A DNA stretch of 47,724 nucleotides from contig JACPFC010000092.1 of assembly GCA_016183175.1 (NCBI GenBank), positions 1-47,724 on the forward strand, written 5' to 3'. Below the pieces are notes generated by a model. The model saw nothing but the letters and a program-made list of their open reading frames with translations. It was not told the origin of the DNA and did not search any database. This DNA comes from Deltaproteobacteria bacterium (GTDB lineage Bacteria; UBA10199; SBBF01). The translations under genes were made by a program, and so were the position numbers. Every line of letters starts with the position of its first letter. The stretch's first letter is position 1. This document shows, in pieces, positions 1-10,373 of this stretch.

Positions 1-46
1 CGAGCAGGAGCCAGAGAAAGGTGCAGGTATCGAGGAGAAAATTCAT
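1..46 (-). CDS. VapC-like PIN-domain toxin, N-terminal fragment at window edge
   Basis: The minus strand from position 46 reads MNFLLDTCTFLWLL and then leaves the window. The hydrophobic strand followed by LLDTCTFLWLL is the typical start of a PIN-domain ribonuclease toxin, with the first catalytic aspartate in LLDT. Its ATG overlaps the TGA stop of the upstream antitoxin as ATGA (43-46), the usual translational coupling of antitoxin-toxin pairs. Only about 15 codons are visible, so the family call rests on this short motif and the context. Whether the full toxin is intact cannot be judged here. Confidence 0.7.
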   Translation of the reverse strand, partial: MNFLLDTCTFLWLLL

Positions 47-291
47 GTCGAATATTTGCCTTCGAACTCCTCAAGAATTTCCTCGGGAAGAGGATCATTA
101 AAATTATCCGAAACCACAAATTCCCCCTTGCACAGCCCAATGGGGCGGGGTTCCTTCGACGATTTTTGAATGGGACGAATCTCGGCGATCGGCTTGTTAT
201 AATTGGAAACAATGATTGTTTCCCCTTTTTGAACCCGCTTCATAACTGCCGAAAAATGCTTCTTAATTTCGTTTATATTAAGTTGATCCAT
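43..291 (-). CDS. Phd/YefM-family antitoxin
   Basis: An 82-residue protein beginning MDQLNINEIKKHFSAVMKRV, followed by GETIIVSNYNKPIAEIRPI. This is the Phd/YefM fold: an N-terminal DNA-binding beta-alpha unit and then an acidic tail (PLPEEILEEFEGKYST) that would wrap the toxin. The ATG at 291 is preferred over an upstream in-frame ATG at 372 because the family begins here, the longer version would run into the neighbouring DUF4911 gene, and a strong promoter sits immediately before 291. It overlaps the PIN toxin start by four bases. By family knowledge it neutralises the toxin and represses its own promoter. Confidence 0.85.
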   Translation of the reverse strand: MDQLNINEIKKHFSAVMKRVQKGETIIVSNYNKPIAEIRPIQKSSKEPRPIGLCKGEFVVSDNFNDPLPEEILEEFEGKYST

Positions 292-297
292 AACTAG

Positions 298-326
298 ACT
301 ATATAATAGATCATAAACTAAGTCAA
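298..326 (-). promoter_or_regulatory. sigma70-type promoter of the antitoxin-toxin pair
   Basis: On the minus strand there is TTGACT (321-326), a 17-base spacer and TATAGT (298-303), each one mismatch from consensus. Only six bases separate the -10 box from the ATG at 291, so the predicted transcript starts at or beside the A of the start codon and would be leaderless. The near-palindromic CTATTATATAG lies over the -10 box and is a plausible site for autorepression. Confidence 0.65.
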
Positions 327-334
327 TATTACCT

Positions 335-567
335 TCAATACTTCCCCTGCGACAGATCTGGCGGATCAGCAACAGGGATCATCAGAAATTCCTTCCCCAA
401 ATCCTCCAGAATTTCCCGGCAATCGTCCAAAAAATCGGGGGCGATGGCGACCTGTATCTTCCCTTCCGCCTCGTTGACGGTGGAGACGAGCATCATGTTC
501 TCATAAGTCTCGAGAAGCGCCTTGATCAGACAAATATCCTCCCGGCGGACTTTGTAGAAGAGGTAGG

Positions 568-571
<4 letters not shown>
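335..571 (-). CDS. DUF4911 domain protein
   Basis: A 78-residue protein (MTYLFYKVRREDICLIKALLE...) that resembles the DUF4911 family, small proteins of unknown function found mostly in deltaproteobacterial lineages. The pattern of a beta strand, a helix with ICLIKALLETYENM, then VAIAPDFLDDCREILEDL suggests a compact ferredoxin-like alpha/beta fold. Its start overlaps the stop of the SDR gene as ATGA (568-571), so it is the last gene of the thiamine operon. No catalytic residues are evident. The family call is from recall of its sequence pattern and I assign no function. Confidence 0.65.
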
Positions 572-3698
<3,127 letters not shown>

Positions 3699-3699
<1 letters not shown>

Positions 3700-4817
3700 T
3701 AATTTTGAAACCTCCGGGTGCCGAAGACATCGAAAAATTTCGACTCTTTTTCCTGTACCATCAGTTCAGCCATCAATTTCCCCACAATCGGCGTCAAAAG
3801 AATTCCATGTCGGTACATCCCCATGGCCACAAAGAGACCTTCGATACCGGTTCGCCCCAGAATGGGACAGTGGTCCTCGGCGGTGGGGCGAAAACCGACC
3901 CAGGTTTTACGTACCTCCATTTCGGCGGTTGCCGGCAGAATTTTCCAGGCGCCATAGAGCAGGTCAAGCAGGGCGCCGCCGGTTACCCGATGATCCAGCC
4001 CCATCTCTTCATTGGTTGCCCCGACGACAATCCGTCCATCCGAGCGGGGGACCAGATAAACAGGGTAGCGGTGGATGGTGCGAATCGCGCGCGTCAAAGG
4101 AATCGTCTGGTTATTCACCAGTTCCAGCGCCTGCCCCTTCACCGGCCGGACGGGGAGCGAAAGATAATCGCCAAGGCCCTCGATGTCCTGGTGAATTCCG
4201 GTTGCGAGGCAGACAGTGGAAACGGGGAAGCGTTCCCCCTTTGCCTTGATGGCCCGGACTTTTCCCTGTTCAATTTCCAGTCTCTCGATCCTGGTGCCTT
4301 CGTGCAGTTGCCCCCCGGAGGCCAAGAAAGCCTTTTTTAGCGACTCAATCAGCCGAAGGTTGTCGAGAAAGTATTCGCTATCGGCGCGAATGGCCGCCGT
4401 GCATTGGCCGGAAAGGAGAGGCTCCAGAGCGGTCACCTCTGCGGGGGAAATCATTTCCACCGAAAGGCCGAGTTCCTTTTGATACTCGTGGAGGCGGTTC
4501 AGTTCGGCCTCATCGTCGTGGTCGAGGGCCACCATGAGCGAGCCATCCGTTCTAAAGTCGGTTGACAGGCCGCTCTGTTTTTCCAGTTCTTCAATAAAAA
4601 CCGGATAGCTGTTTAGGCTTTCAAGAAATAATTTGAGCAGATCTTCCTCGCCAAACCGGACTTCAGAGGCGGGGGTAATCATCCCGGCGGCGGCCGAACT
4701 GGCCTCACTACCGGCTGTCCCTTTTTCAAAAAGGGCAACCACGGCTCCCAGGCGGGTCAATTGCCACCCGATGGACAAGCCGATGACTCCGCCGCCGATA
4801 ATGGCTATGGGATTCAT
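3699..4817 (-). CDS. thiO: glycine oxidase ThiO
   Basis: A 372-residue FAD-dependent amine oxidase of the DAO family that oxidises glycine to the imine used by ThiG. The dinucleotide-binding motif GGGVIG is at residues 8-13, followed by the acidic strand end [19 protein letters not shown] and the C-terminal [16 protein letters not shown] match ThiO-type oxidases. Position between thiS and thiG supports thiamine rather than amino-acid catabolism. ThiO consumes oxygen, in contrast to the radical enzyme ThiH used by many anaerobes, so the host is probably exposed to oxygen. Confidence 0.93.
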
Positions 4818-5020
4818 TATCCTCCTACAACCGGGCGAATGATTTCGATCTTGTCGCCGTCTTTCACGGTGACTTTTTGAAATTCCTGTCGGGGGACGAC
4901 ATCGTAGTTGAGGGCAACGGCGATGTGCGGGCTTTTGAGCTGGAGAAGCTGGACAAGACGCTCGATGGTGAGCGCATCGTCGAGCGCTTTTGGCTGGCCG
5001 TTGAGCTGGATGCGAATCAC
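4817..5020 (-). CDS. thiS: sulfur carrier protein ThiS
   Basis: A 67-residue ubiquitin-like protein ending in the required Gly-Gly (VVGG), which is adenylated and thiocarboxylated to deliver sulfur to ThiG. The body (MIRIQLNGQPKAL...VALNYDVVPR...VKDGDKIEIIRPV) is the ThiS pattern. It starts with GTG at 5018-5020, preceded by a GGGAGG ribosome site about nine bases upstream. It is the first gene after the TPP riboswitch and its stop overlaps the thiO start. Confidence 0.95.
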   Translation of the reverse strand: MIRIQLNGQPKALDDALTIERLVQLLQLKSPHIAVALNYDVVPRQEFQKVTVKDGDKIEIIRPVVGG

Positions 5021-5062
5021 AGGAATTTTCCCTCCCGCCTTTTTTGGCGAGTCCGCCGAGTT

Positions 5063-5150
5063 TTAGTGGCGGACGCCGGCATTACCCGGATCAGGTTCTT
5101 GGGGTCTGTTCTCAGTCCGCCACGACTACATAGCGGACACCCCCGGTTCC
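5063..5150 (-). promoter_or_regulatory. TPP (THI-box) riboswitch
   Basis: The minus strand carries the conserved THI-box parts in order: GGGGGTGTCC, a P3 stem GTCCGC/GCGGAC, CTGAGA, ACAGACCCC, AAGAACCTGATCCGGG and TAATGCCGGCG. It lies directly upstream of thiS. Downstream are an inverted repeat GTCCGCC/GGCGGAC (5068-5074 and 5051-5057) and an A-rich spacer rather than a U-tract. Control is therefore more likely at translation of thiS than by an intrinsic terminator. TPP binding would lower expression of the operon. Confidence 0.95.
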
Positions 5151-5204
5151 TTATACAGTTGACAAATGGCTAACAGATAACGAATGGCCGTGTCAACCTT
5201 GCTG

Positions 5205-7313
5205 TTATTTCAGGCGGTCTGGGCGGGGGATGGCAGGGGAATCGGATTTCAGCGATTCGAGGTGCCGTTTGAATTCCTCGGCGCGGGTGAGGAGTTTTTG
5301 GTGGGGTTCCGTCCCTTGTAATCCAAGGACCTCCTGGTAGAATTCGTCGAACCTGCGTGGGATATCGGCATGAAGACGGTTCAGTTGTAAAATAATGTGG
5401 TGGATCCCTTTATCCAGGTCCTCCATATGGCCGACCATTTCTTTGACCTCGTCGTCCGAAATACGCCCTTTTGTCATTGCCGACTTTAAATGGTCCAGAT
5501 GACCCTTCAGGTGCTCTTCAAGTTCGTGAAGAGAAAAAAGTTCCAGCGAGGTTTTCCGCATCCGGTCTTCCAGCCTCGATTCCTCCCGCGGCGCCTTCAC
5601 CCATTCCTGCCACAAGAGCCCTGCAACAAAGATGCCGGCCAAAATCCCCTGAACCCCCGCCGATTCCAGCGAGGGAAAAATTCCCAGAGCGGGAAGGGTG
5701 AAAAATGGAATGGGGGTGCTTGGGATGAAATTTCCCTCCTGCAAGGAGTGAATTCCCTCCCCCGCAAAGACCACGGCGAGAAACAAAAGCATAATGCCGC
5801 TTGCACCAAAGAAAAGATTCAGCGGGATTTTTTTGCCGATTTTGAAAATCAGCCAGGAAGAAATTGCCAGAGCGGCAAAACCGATGATGACGCCAAACCC
5901 CAGAGAGAAGGATTGCCCCGCCGCCTGAAGGCGAAGGGCCTCAAAGAAGAGAATCGTCTCGAACGCCTCACGATAGACCGCCAGAAAGGCGGCAATGCCG
6001 ACGCTCAAAAAACCAAGGTTTTTTGCCCGCCGTATTTTGCCGATGAGGAAATTTTTCCAGACCCGCACATCCCGTTTGGCGAAAATCCAGAAGCTCACAT
6101 AAATCAGCACCATGGCGGCAACGAGGCTCACCCACCCCTCCATTCCCTCACGGGCCGCGCCGGAGATAACGCCACGGGCGATAAGCCAGGTGAGAAAGCC
6201 GACAATCAATGCGGCTGTCCAGCTCCCATGAACCCACCGGTTGAGGCGTCGGTCCTTCATGGCGCTGACGACAGACAAGATGATGGCAATGAGAAGAATT
6301 GCCTCCAGCCCTTCGCGGAAGATGATGGTAAATGAGGCCGCAAAGGCAACACCGGGCGAAAAAGAACCGCCCGCCGACAGCGCTTCCCGGCTCTTCTCCA
6401 GCGAATCCAGGAGATTTTTTCCCGTCGATTCGACATCTCCCTTGCCCCGGAGGGCGTTTCGAAAGGCCATGAAATTATTTTCCACTTCCGTCACCAGTTT
6501 TCCTTCCCCCATGGCGGATAAGACAGCTTCTGACTGCTCAAAGCCGTCGAGGTATGCGGAAACAGCGATATCGAGCGATCTTGACTCCATGCTTTCGCGG
6601 ACGAGTGAAATGGCCCTGTCGATTGAACCTGCCGCTTTTTTATTGTTGCCGCCTTCGTCCACCTCTCCGCCAGGCTGGAACAAGAAGCTTGTCACCGCCC
6701 AGCGGTCCTCCTCCGACAGGTTGGCAAAGGAGGGCATGGCGGTGCCATCAATGCCGAAGGTGATTGTGTTGAAGACCTTAAACGGCGTCAGCGCGCCGAT
6801 CACATCAGGGTCGGCAAACGCCGGGGGAGGGGGATCCATTATTTTTGCCGTTTCGGTATCAGCTTTTCCTGTCAGCCCGTGGCATTGGGCGCAACGCTCT
6901 CGGTAAATCTCCTTTCCCCGCGCCGGATCAGGAGGCGACTTTGGAGCGGTGACGATGGAAAATTCAGCGATTAATTTTGTTTTGAGACCGAGCGCCAGTT
7001 CCCGAACGTCTGCCGGCGGTTTTTTTTCCGCGATGGCCTCCTTAAGGTTTTTCTCGCCGGCACGAAGTGCGCTGTCAGGAACAACACCGGCGCTGTCAAG
7101 ATAGTGACCAACAAGGTCAATGAAATCGACCATCTCCCGGTACTCCATGTCGCTTAAGATTTTTTCCCCTTCGGGGGCCACCGCCATTTGATAGTCACCG
7201 GCAATATAGTCAAGAATGGCCACGGCCCGTTGGGGCGCGATCTTGTCTGCGGCGGCGCCGGCGGCAAGAGGAACAAGAAACAGCAGAAGAAAAAATTTAA
7301 TTGATTTGCCCAT
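5205..7313 (-). CDS. cytochrome c - FTR1 family iron permease fusion
   Basis: A 702-residue protein starting MGKSIKFFLLLFLVPLAAGA, a signal peptide. The ATG at 7313 overlaps the apbE stop; a longer frame upstream is only apbE shadow. Domains: a helical periplasmic region (25-125), a c-type cytochrome with CAQCH at 141-145 and probable axial Met193 in TAMPSF, a helical linker, and a seven-helix FTR1/EfeU permease with REGLE at 333-337 and REAFE at 448-452. These glutamate motifs are the iron-passing sites of the family. A soluble C-terminal helical tail follows. The cytochrome suggests that electron transfer is coupled to iron transport. Last gene of the iron/flavin operon. Confidence 0.92.
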   Translation of the reverse strand: MGKSIKFFLLLFLVPLAAGAAADKIAPQRAVAILDYIAGDYQMAVAPEGEKILSDMEYREMVDFIDLVGHYLDSAGVVPDSALRAGEKNLKEAIAEKKPPADVRELALGLKTKLIAEFSIVTAPKSPPDPARGKEIYRERCAQCHGLTGKADTETAKIMDPPPPAFADPDVIGALTPFKVFNTITFGIDGTAMPSFANLSEEDRWAVTSFLFQPGGEVDEGGNNKKAAGSIDRAISLVRESMESRSLDIAVSAYLDGFEQSEAVLSAMGEGKLVTEVENNFMAFRNALRGKGDVESTGKNLLDSLEKSREALSAGGSFSPGVAFAASFTIIFREGLEAILLIAIILSVVSAMKDRRLNRWVHGSWTAALIVGFLTWLIARGVISGAAREGMEGWVSLVAAMVLIYVSFWIFAKRDVRVWKNFLIGKIRRAKNLGFLSVGIAAFLAVYREAFETILFFEALRLQAAGQSFSLGFGVIIGFAALAISSWLIFKIGKKIPLNLFFGASGIMLLFLAVVFAGEGIHSLQEGNFIPSTPIPFFTLPALGIFPSLESAGVQGILAGIFVAGLLWQEWVKAPREESRLEDRMRKTSLELFSLHELEEHLKGHLDHLKSAMTKGRISDDEVKEMVGHMEDLDKGIHHIILQLNRLHADIPRRFDEFYQEVLGLQGTEPHQKLLTRAEEFKRHLESLKSDSPAIPRPDRLK

Positions 7314-8190
7314 TTTCGATAAAAATAAATTCAATGTCCGGAATTTTGTTCCGGATCGCCTCGATTTTTTCCTTTCCCATGATAAAGGCGGCCGTGTCCC
7401 ACGCATCGGCCAGAGAGGAATTTTTGGCAATGACGGTAACACTGCCGCTCCGCTCAACCGGCTTTTTTGTGTTGGCGTCGAATATGTGATGTCCCCGCTC
7501 ATACAGGCCGGAGGTGGAGACGGCCCGGTTTTTGATCTTCAGATTTAGGACCGGTTCTCCATCGGGATTTTCCGGATCCCGAATAGAAACCTTCCAGCGC
7601 CCCCGAGCCAGAATTTCACCGCCTGCATTAATCAAAAATTTTTTGAATCCCGCCTTTTTCAGCGAGTCGGCCATTTGATCGACGATGTAGCCTTTCGCAA
7701 TTCCGGAAACCGAGATATTTGTCCCTCTTTTCGAAAGTCGGGCGTAGAAATCCCCCCCACCCCCCCTTTGAGAAAGGGGGGTGACGCTCTTGTTCCCCCC
7801 TTTGAAAAAGGGGGGGTGGGGGGATTTGTCACCGCGAAGCTCGATGTCACGAAAAGTTACTGCTTTATCCGGTGACGCAAAAGTGACGTCGAACGCTCCA
7901 TTGGTCAAATCTGAAATCCTGAAGGATAGTTCAAGAATTCGTGTCAGGTGTTCCCCGATGGGCATCCATTCTCCTCCCGCATTTCGATTCAGGCGGGAGG
8001 TTTGGCTGTTGGGCCTGAATTCGCTCACCTCCCCCTCAATCTCGCGGGCCCGGTCAAATGCCTCTTCCATCGCGGTAAAAGCGGCTATTTTTTTCGATTC
8101 CGGCGCTTTAATCGTCAGGCTGACCGGGACATCCCCCATAAGCACCTGCGTGCGGGCAAAGAGGACTGCGGCAAAGAGAATTCTCTTCAT
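7297..8190 (-). CDS. apbE: FAD:protein FMN transferase, ApbE family
   Basis: A 297-residue protein with an N-terminal hydrophobic export signal. It transfers FMN from FAD onto a threonine of target proteins outside the cytoplasm. Motifs: SGIAKGYIVDQ (162-172), NAGGEI (188-193), AVSTSG (223-228), HIFDANT (235-241) and the metal-binding SLADAWDTAAFIMG (259-272). Residues about 121-148 (KSPHPPFFKGG...SQRGGGGDF) are not part of the family; they are encoded by a palindromic repeat inserted in frame. The start overlaps the preceding stop as ATGA. The likely substrate is the FMN-binding protein two genes upstream. Confidence 0.92.
   Translation of the reverse strand: MKRILFAAVLFARTQVLMGDVPVSLTIKAPESKKIAAFTAMEEAFDRAREIEGEVSEFRPNSQTSRLNRNAGGEWMPIGEHLTRILELSFRISDLTNGAFDVTFASPDKAVTFRDIELRGDKSPHPPFFKGGNKSVTPLSQRGGGGDFYARLSKRGTNISVSGIAKGYIVDQMADSLKKAGFKKFLINAGGEILARGRWKVSIRDPENPDGEPVLNLKIKNRAVSTSGLYERGHHIFDANTKKPVERSGSVTVIAKNSSLADAWDTAAFIMGKEKIEAIRNKIPDIEFIFIENGQIN
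7748..7827. repeat. repeat family R1, two arms, inside apbE
   Basis: A C-run/G-run inverted repeat (CCCCCCTTTGA...AAAGGGGGG) present twice head to tail with a 13-base spacer. It is read in frame by apbE as the PPFFKGG-type peptide. Related copies lie at 13788-13830 (rarA) and 47094-47174 (glycosyltransferase). Confidence 0.8.
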
Positions 8191-8702
8191 ATTTTTTTAA
8201 ACCACAATTCCCGAAGCGAGACGGCGGCCATAACGGCAATTGAAATCAGGATGGCGAACTGGGACAAGGGGAAAAGCCAGACCATTTTTGCCGAAACGTA
8301 GCGCAGGCACCATGGCGTGGCGTTGCTGACGAGGCTGGCGGCAAATGACAGAACGATAAAAAAAATCTTGGTCCGCCGTCCGGCGGACGAAAAGGCAAAA
8401 ATCAGCCCCAGAAAGGCAAACAGAAAAGGCTGGCTGAAGGTATGCACATGCGCGACGGAAAGCATCGTCCGGTAGTCCTGCGGGAGCATGATCGCTTCGT
8501 CTCCGGCCGATTCGTCTCCGCGGTAATAGGCAACGGTCTTCATCATGTCGAAATGGCTCCGGTCGAAGACCTGAAGGAGAGATACGCCGTATCCGGTCAG
8601 CAGGGTAAGTATCAGACAGGTGGCAAGCCACCTAAACGGCCCCGGCCAACGGCAGAGGGGAAAAGGATTGGCCGGTGGCCCTGCCGCCTTAATTTTTTCC
8701 AT
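8187..8702 (-). CDS. four-helix membrane protein of the iron/flavin operon
   Basis: A 171-residue integral membrane protein of no family I can name with certainty. Hydrophobic segments lie near residues 24-46, 88-106, 112-132 and 141-166. A soluble loop of about 40 residues follows the first helix and contains H50. H85 and H87 (AHVHTFSQPF) sit at the mouth of the second helix and could be heme or metal ligands. It overlaps the FMN-binding gene by 14 bases and the apbE start by four, so it is certainly part of this operon. By context it may pass electrons between membrane carriers and the flavoprotein; this is inference only. Confidence 0.75.
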   Translation of the reverse strand: MEKIKAAGPPANPFPLCRWPGPFRWLATCLILTLLTGYGVSLLQVFDRSHFDMMKTVAYYRGDESAGDEAIMLPQDYRTMLSVAHVHTFSQPFLFAFLGLIFAFSSAGRRTKIFFIVLSFAASLVSNATPWCLRYVSAKMVWLFPLSQFAILISIAVMAAVSLRELWFKKI

Positions 8703-9225
8703 AAAATACCTTCCAGAGAAACAATGCCCGTTTGACCCCCCGCGCCACCCCTTTTACCGAAAGGGTTGCGCCGGTGATGTTTGTAATATCCTGCCCCGCC
8801 TTAAACGGCTGATCGGCGTTTTTCCCTTTGAATTGATCGACAAACCGCCTTTCGTGTACTGCGCTCCCGTGCGATTCGCGGTAGACGAGTACTTCCACCG
8901 CTTTCACCTCCCCCTTTGGCGTGATCGCCGTCAAGAAGGTGATCGGCTCGGTTTTCCCGATTTCGTTGTCCACCAAGGCATAACCGTCAATCCGGCCCCC
9001 GGTTTTGGCCACGGCAAACTCCCACTCGGTTTTTCGCAATTTCGATTTGAGCTCTTTTTCGACAGCGGTTTTTTGTTCCTCCATCAGAGTTTTCCGTTCG
9101 TTGACAAAGGTGGAGGAGGGGAAGATGAATTTGAGCGCCTCTTCTTTTGTCAGGTAAACCGTGGTCTGCCCCCAAGCGCCTTGCGGCAGAAGGATGAGGA
9201 GCAGAAGAAAGAACATGCGCATCAT
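8689..9225 (-). CDS. secreted FMN-binding domain protein (NqrC/RnfG type)
   Basis: A 178-residue protein with a clear signal peptide (MMRMFFLLLLILLPQGAWG). The C-terminal half carries the flavinylation motif DITNITGATLS (146-156). In this family ApbE links FMN to the threonine of the GAT triplet, here T154. GKTEPITFLTAITPKGEVKAVEVLVYRESHG is the typical FMN-binding domain core. The gene lies 37 bases after the barrel gene and overlaps the next gene. With ApbE in the same operon the flavin would be attached in the periplasm, giving a one- or two-electron carrier. Confidence 0.9.
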   Translation of the reverse strand: MMRMFFLLLLILLPQGAWGQTTVYLTKEEALKFIFPSSTFVNERKTLMEEQKTAVEKELKSKLRKTEWEFAVAKTGGRIDGYALVDNEIGKTEPITFLTAITPKGEVKAVEVLVYRESHGSAVHERRFVDQFKGKNADQPFKAGQDITNITGATLSVKGVARGVKRALFLWKVFYGKN

Positions 9226-9262
9226 GCCGTTTCAATATCTCCAAGTGCGATGCCCTTGTAAA

Positions 9263-10039
9263 TTAAAAAAGAACGCCGGCAATCACTCTCGCCTCGATGG
9301 CCTCGTGTTCATCCAGGTTTCGGCCGCCGTTTTTCAAATCGAGAATTTGCGGCAAGAGGGTGAATGTCACCCACGCCTTTGTCCCCTCGTAATGGATATT
9401 CGGACCGACAAACAGGACAGAATGTTCGTATTCATTATAATGCGCCCATTCGCTATGGACGCGGGCCTCGAGGCCCAAAGACCAGTGGGGGCTTAGTTTG
9501 TAGGCCAGACCGAGGGTTTGTTCCAATTCAAGCTCGGTGAGCACTTCATCGTCCTCGAATTCCCAGACATGTTCCGCTATCAGATTCATGGCCAGGATCC
9601 ATTTTTCCCCAAAGATGTGCTCCAGAATGATTTTTTCCTCCCACTCCACTTCTTCACCTTCATACTTCGCCTCTCCGTAAAGGAGGAGCCCAAGCCATTT
9701 TGTATGGGGGCTCAAGACCATGTACTTCCACTCGGACGAAACTCCCTTGAATTCAAAGGCGTCGGCGCCGTCATCGTGGACATCCCGGAAGTTGAGATAG
9801 AGAGCGGTGGTCAGCCGGTCAGTCAGGCCGGTTTCGATTTCCTCGCGGAAGTCGAAACGGTAAAAATTTTGGGTATTTTTCACCGTTCGGAGGGTCAGCC
9901 ACTGTTCGAATTCCCATTTCCCCTTTGGAAGCACGGAATCGGCTTCATAGCTGTAGGTAAAATGGCGGGCATCGGCCCAGGCGGATAATGCCGCCGCCAT
10001 GGTCCCAATCATGACAATCAAACTTAGAGCATGTTTCAT
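9263..10039 (-). CDS. predicted outer-membrane beta-barrel protein (DUF6662-like)
   Basis: A 258-residue protein with signal peptide MKHALSLIVMIGTMAAALSAWA. The rest alternates aromatic and charged residues as in a barrel of about 10-12 strands (for example WEFEQWLTLRTVKN, KIILEHIFGEKWILAMNL) and ends in phenylalanine, the usual assembly signal. The ATG at 10039 was chosen over the longer open frame because a GGAG ribosome site and the signal peptide start there. The sequence recalls the DUF6662 group. As first gene of the iron/flavin operon it may be a pore or sensor for the substrate, but no ligand can be read from it. Confidence 0.75.
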   Translation of the reverse strand: MKHALSLIVMIGTMAAALSAWADARHFTYSYEADSVLPKGKWEFEQWLTLRTVKNTQNFYRFDFREEIETGLTDRLTTALYLNFRDVHDDGADAFEFKGVSSEWKYMVLSPHTKWLGLLLYGEAKYEGEEVEWEEKIILEHIFGEKWILAMNLIAEHVWEFEDDEVLTELELEQTLGLAYKLSPHWSLGLEARVHSEWAHYNEYEHSVLFVGPNIHYEGTKAWVTFTLLPQILDLKNGGRNLDEHEAIEARVIAGVLF

Positions 10040-10077
10040 GCGGTTCTCCTTTTTGGCTGGTTGTGGTTGATGGGCAA

Positions 10078-10113
10078 ATTTTATGAAATTGCAAATCACT
10101 TTCAATTTCATAA
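10078..10113 (-). promoter_or_regulatory. operon promoter with overlapping 11-bp palindromic operator
   Basis: On the minus strand TTGAAA (10100-10105), 16 bases and TAAAAT (10078-10083) form a promoter for the barrel-FMN-ApbE-FTR1 operon. A perfect inverted repeat TTATGAAATTG / CAATTTCATAA (10081-10091 and 10103-10113, 11-base centre) covers the spacer and both boxes. A repressor bound here would block RNA polymerase. Given the iron genes, an iron-sensing regulator is a guess; the sequence is not a canonical Fur box. Confidence 0.6.
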
Positions 10114-10284
10114 TTGACAGGTTTAGTACCCTTCCGGGCGGGGCGGAGTCAAGAGAAAAGTGCAAAGGAGCAAAAAATTCGGCGAACCGTTGAAATCTCC
10201 CCGTTCAATATTTCCATGTAAAAAATAACCCTAAAAAAACTTATTTTTTAATTAACTATTTGATTTTATATATTAAATTTTAAG

Positions 10285-10313
10285 TTGACTTTGATAATTA
10301 TTAGGGGCAAAAT
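10285..10313 (+). promoter_or_regulatory. possible promoter of the lipoprotein gene
   Basis: TTGACT (10285-10290), 17 bases, then CAAAAT (10308-10313), in an AT-rich stretch 60-90 bases before the ATG at 10374. The -10 box is weak. The remaining part of the gap 10040-10373 is AT-rich and shows no gene. Confidence 0.4.
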
Positions 10314-10373
10314 ATCATTACTTTGGCTTTGATCCAATCCAATCGGGGTCCTGTCTAAAAAAGGGGGAATCTT

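Noticed and set aside
10291-10304. TTGATAATTATTAG as a Fur box before the lipoprotein
   Set aside because: Only partly resembles the Fur consensus, lies in AT-rich DNA where chance matches are frequent, and the lipoprotein has no known iron link.
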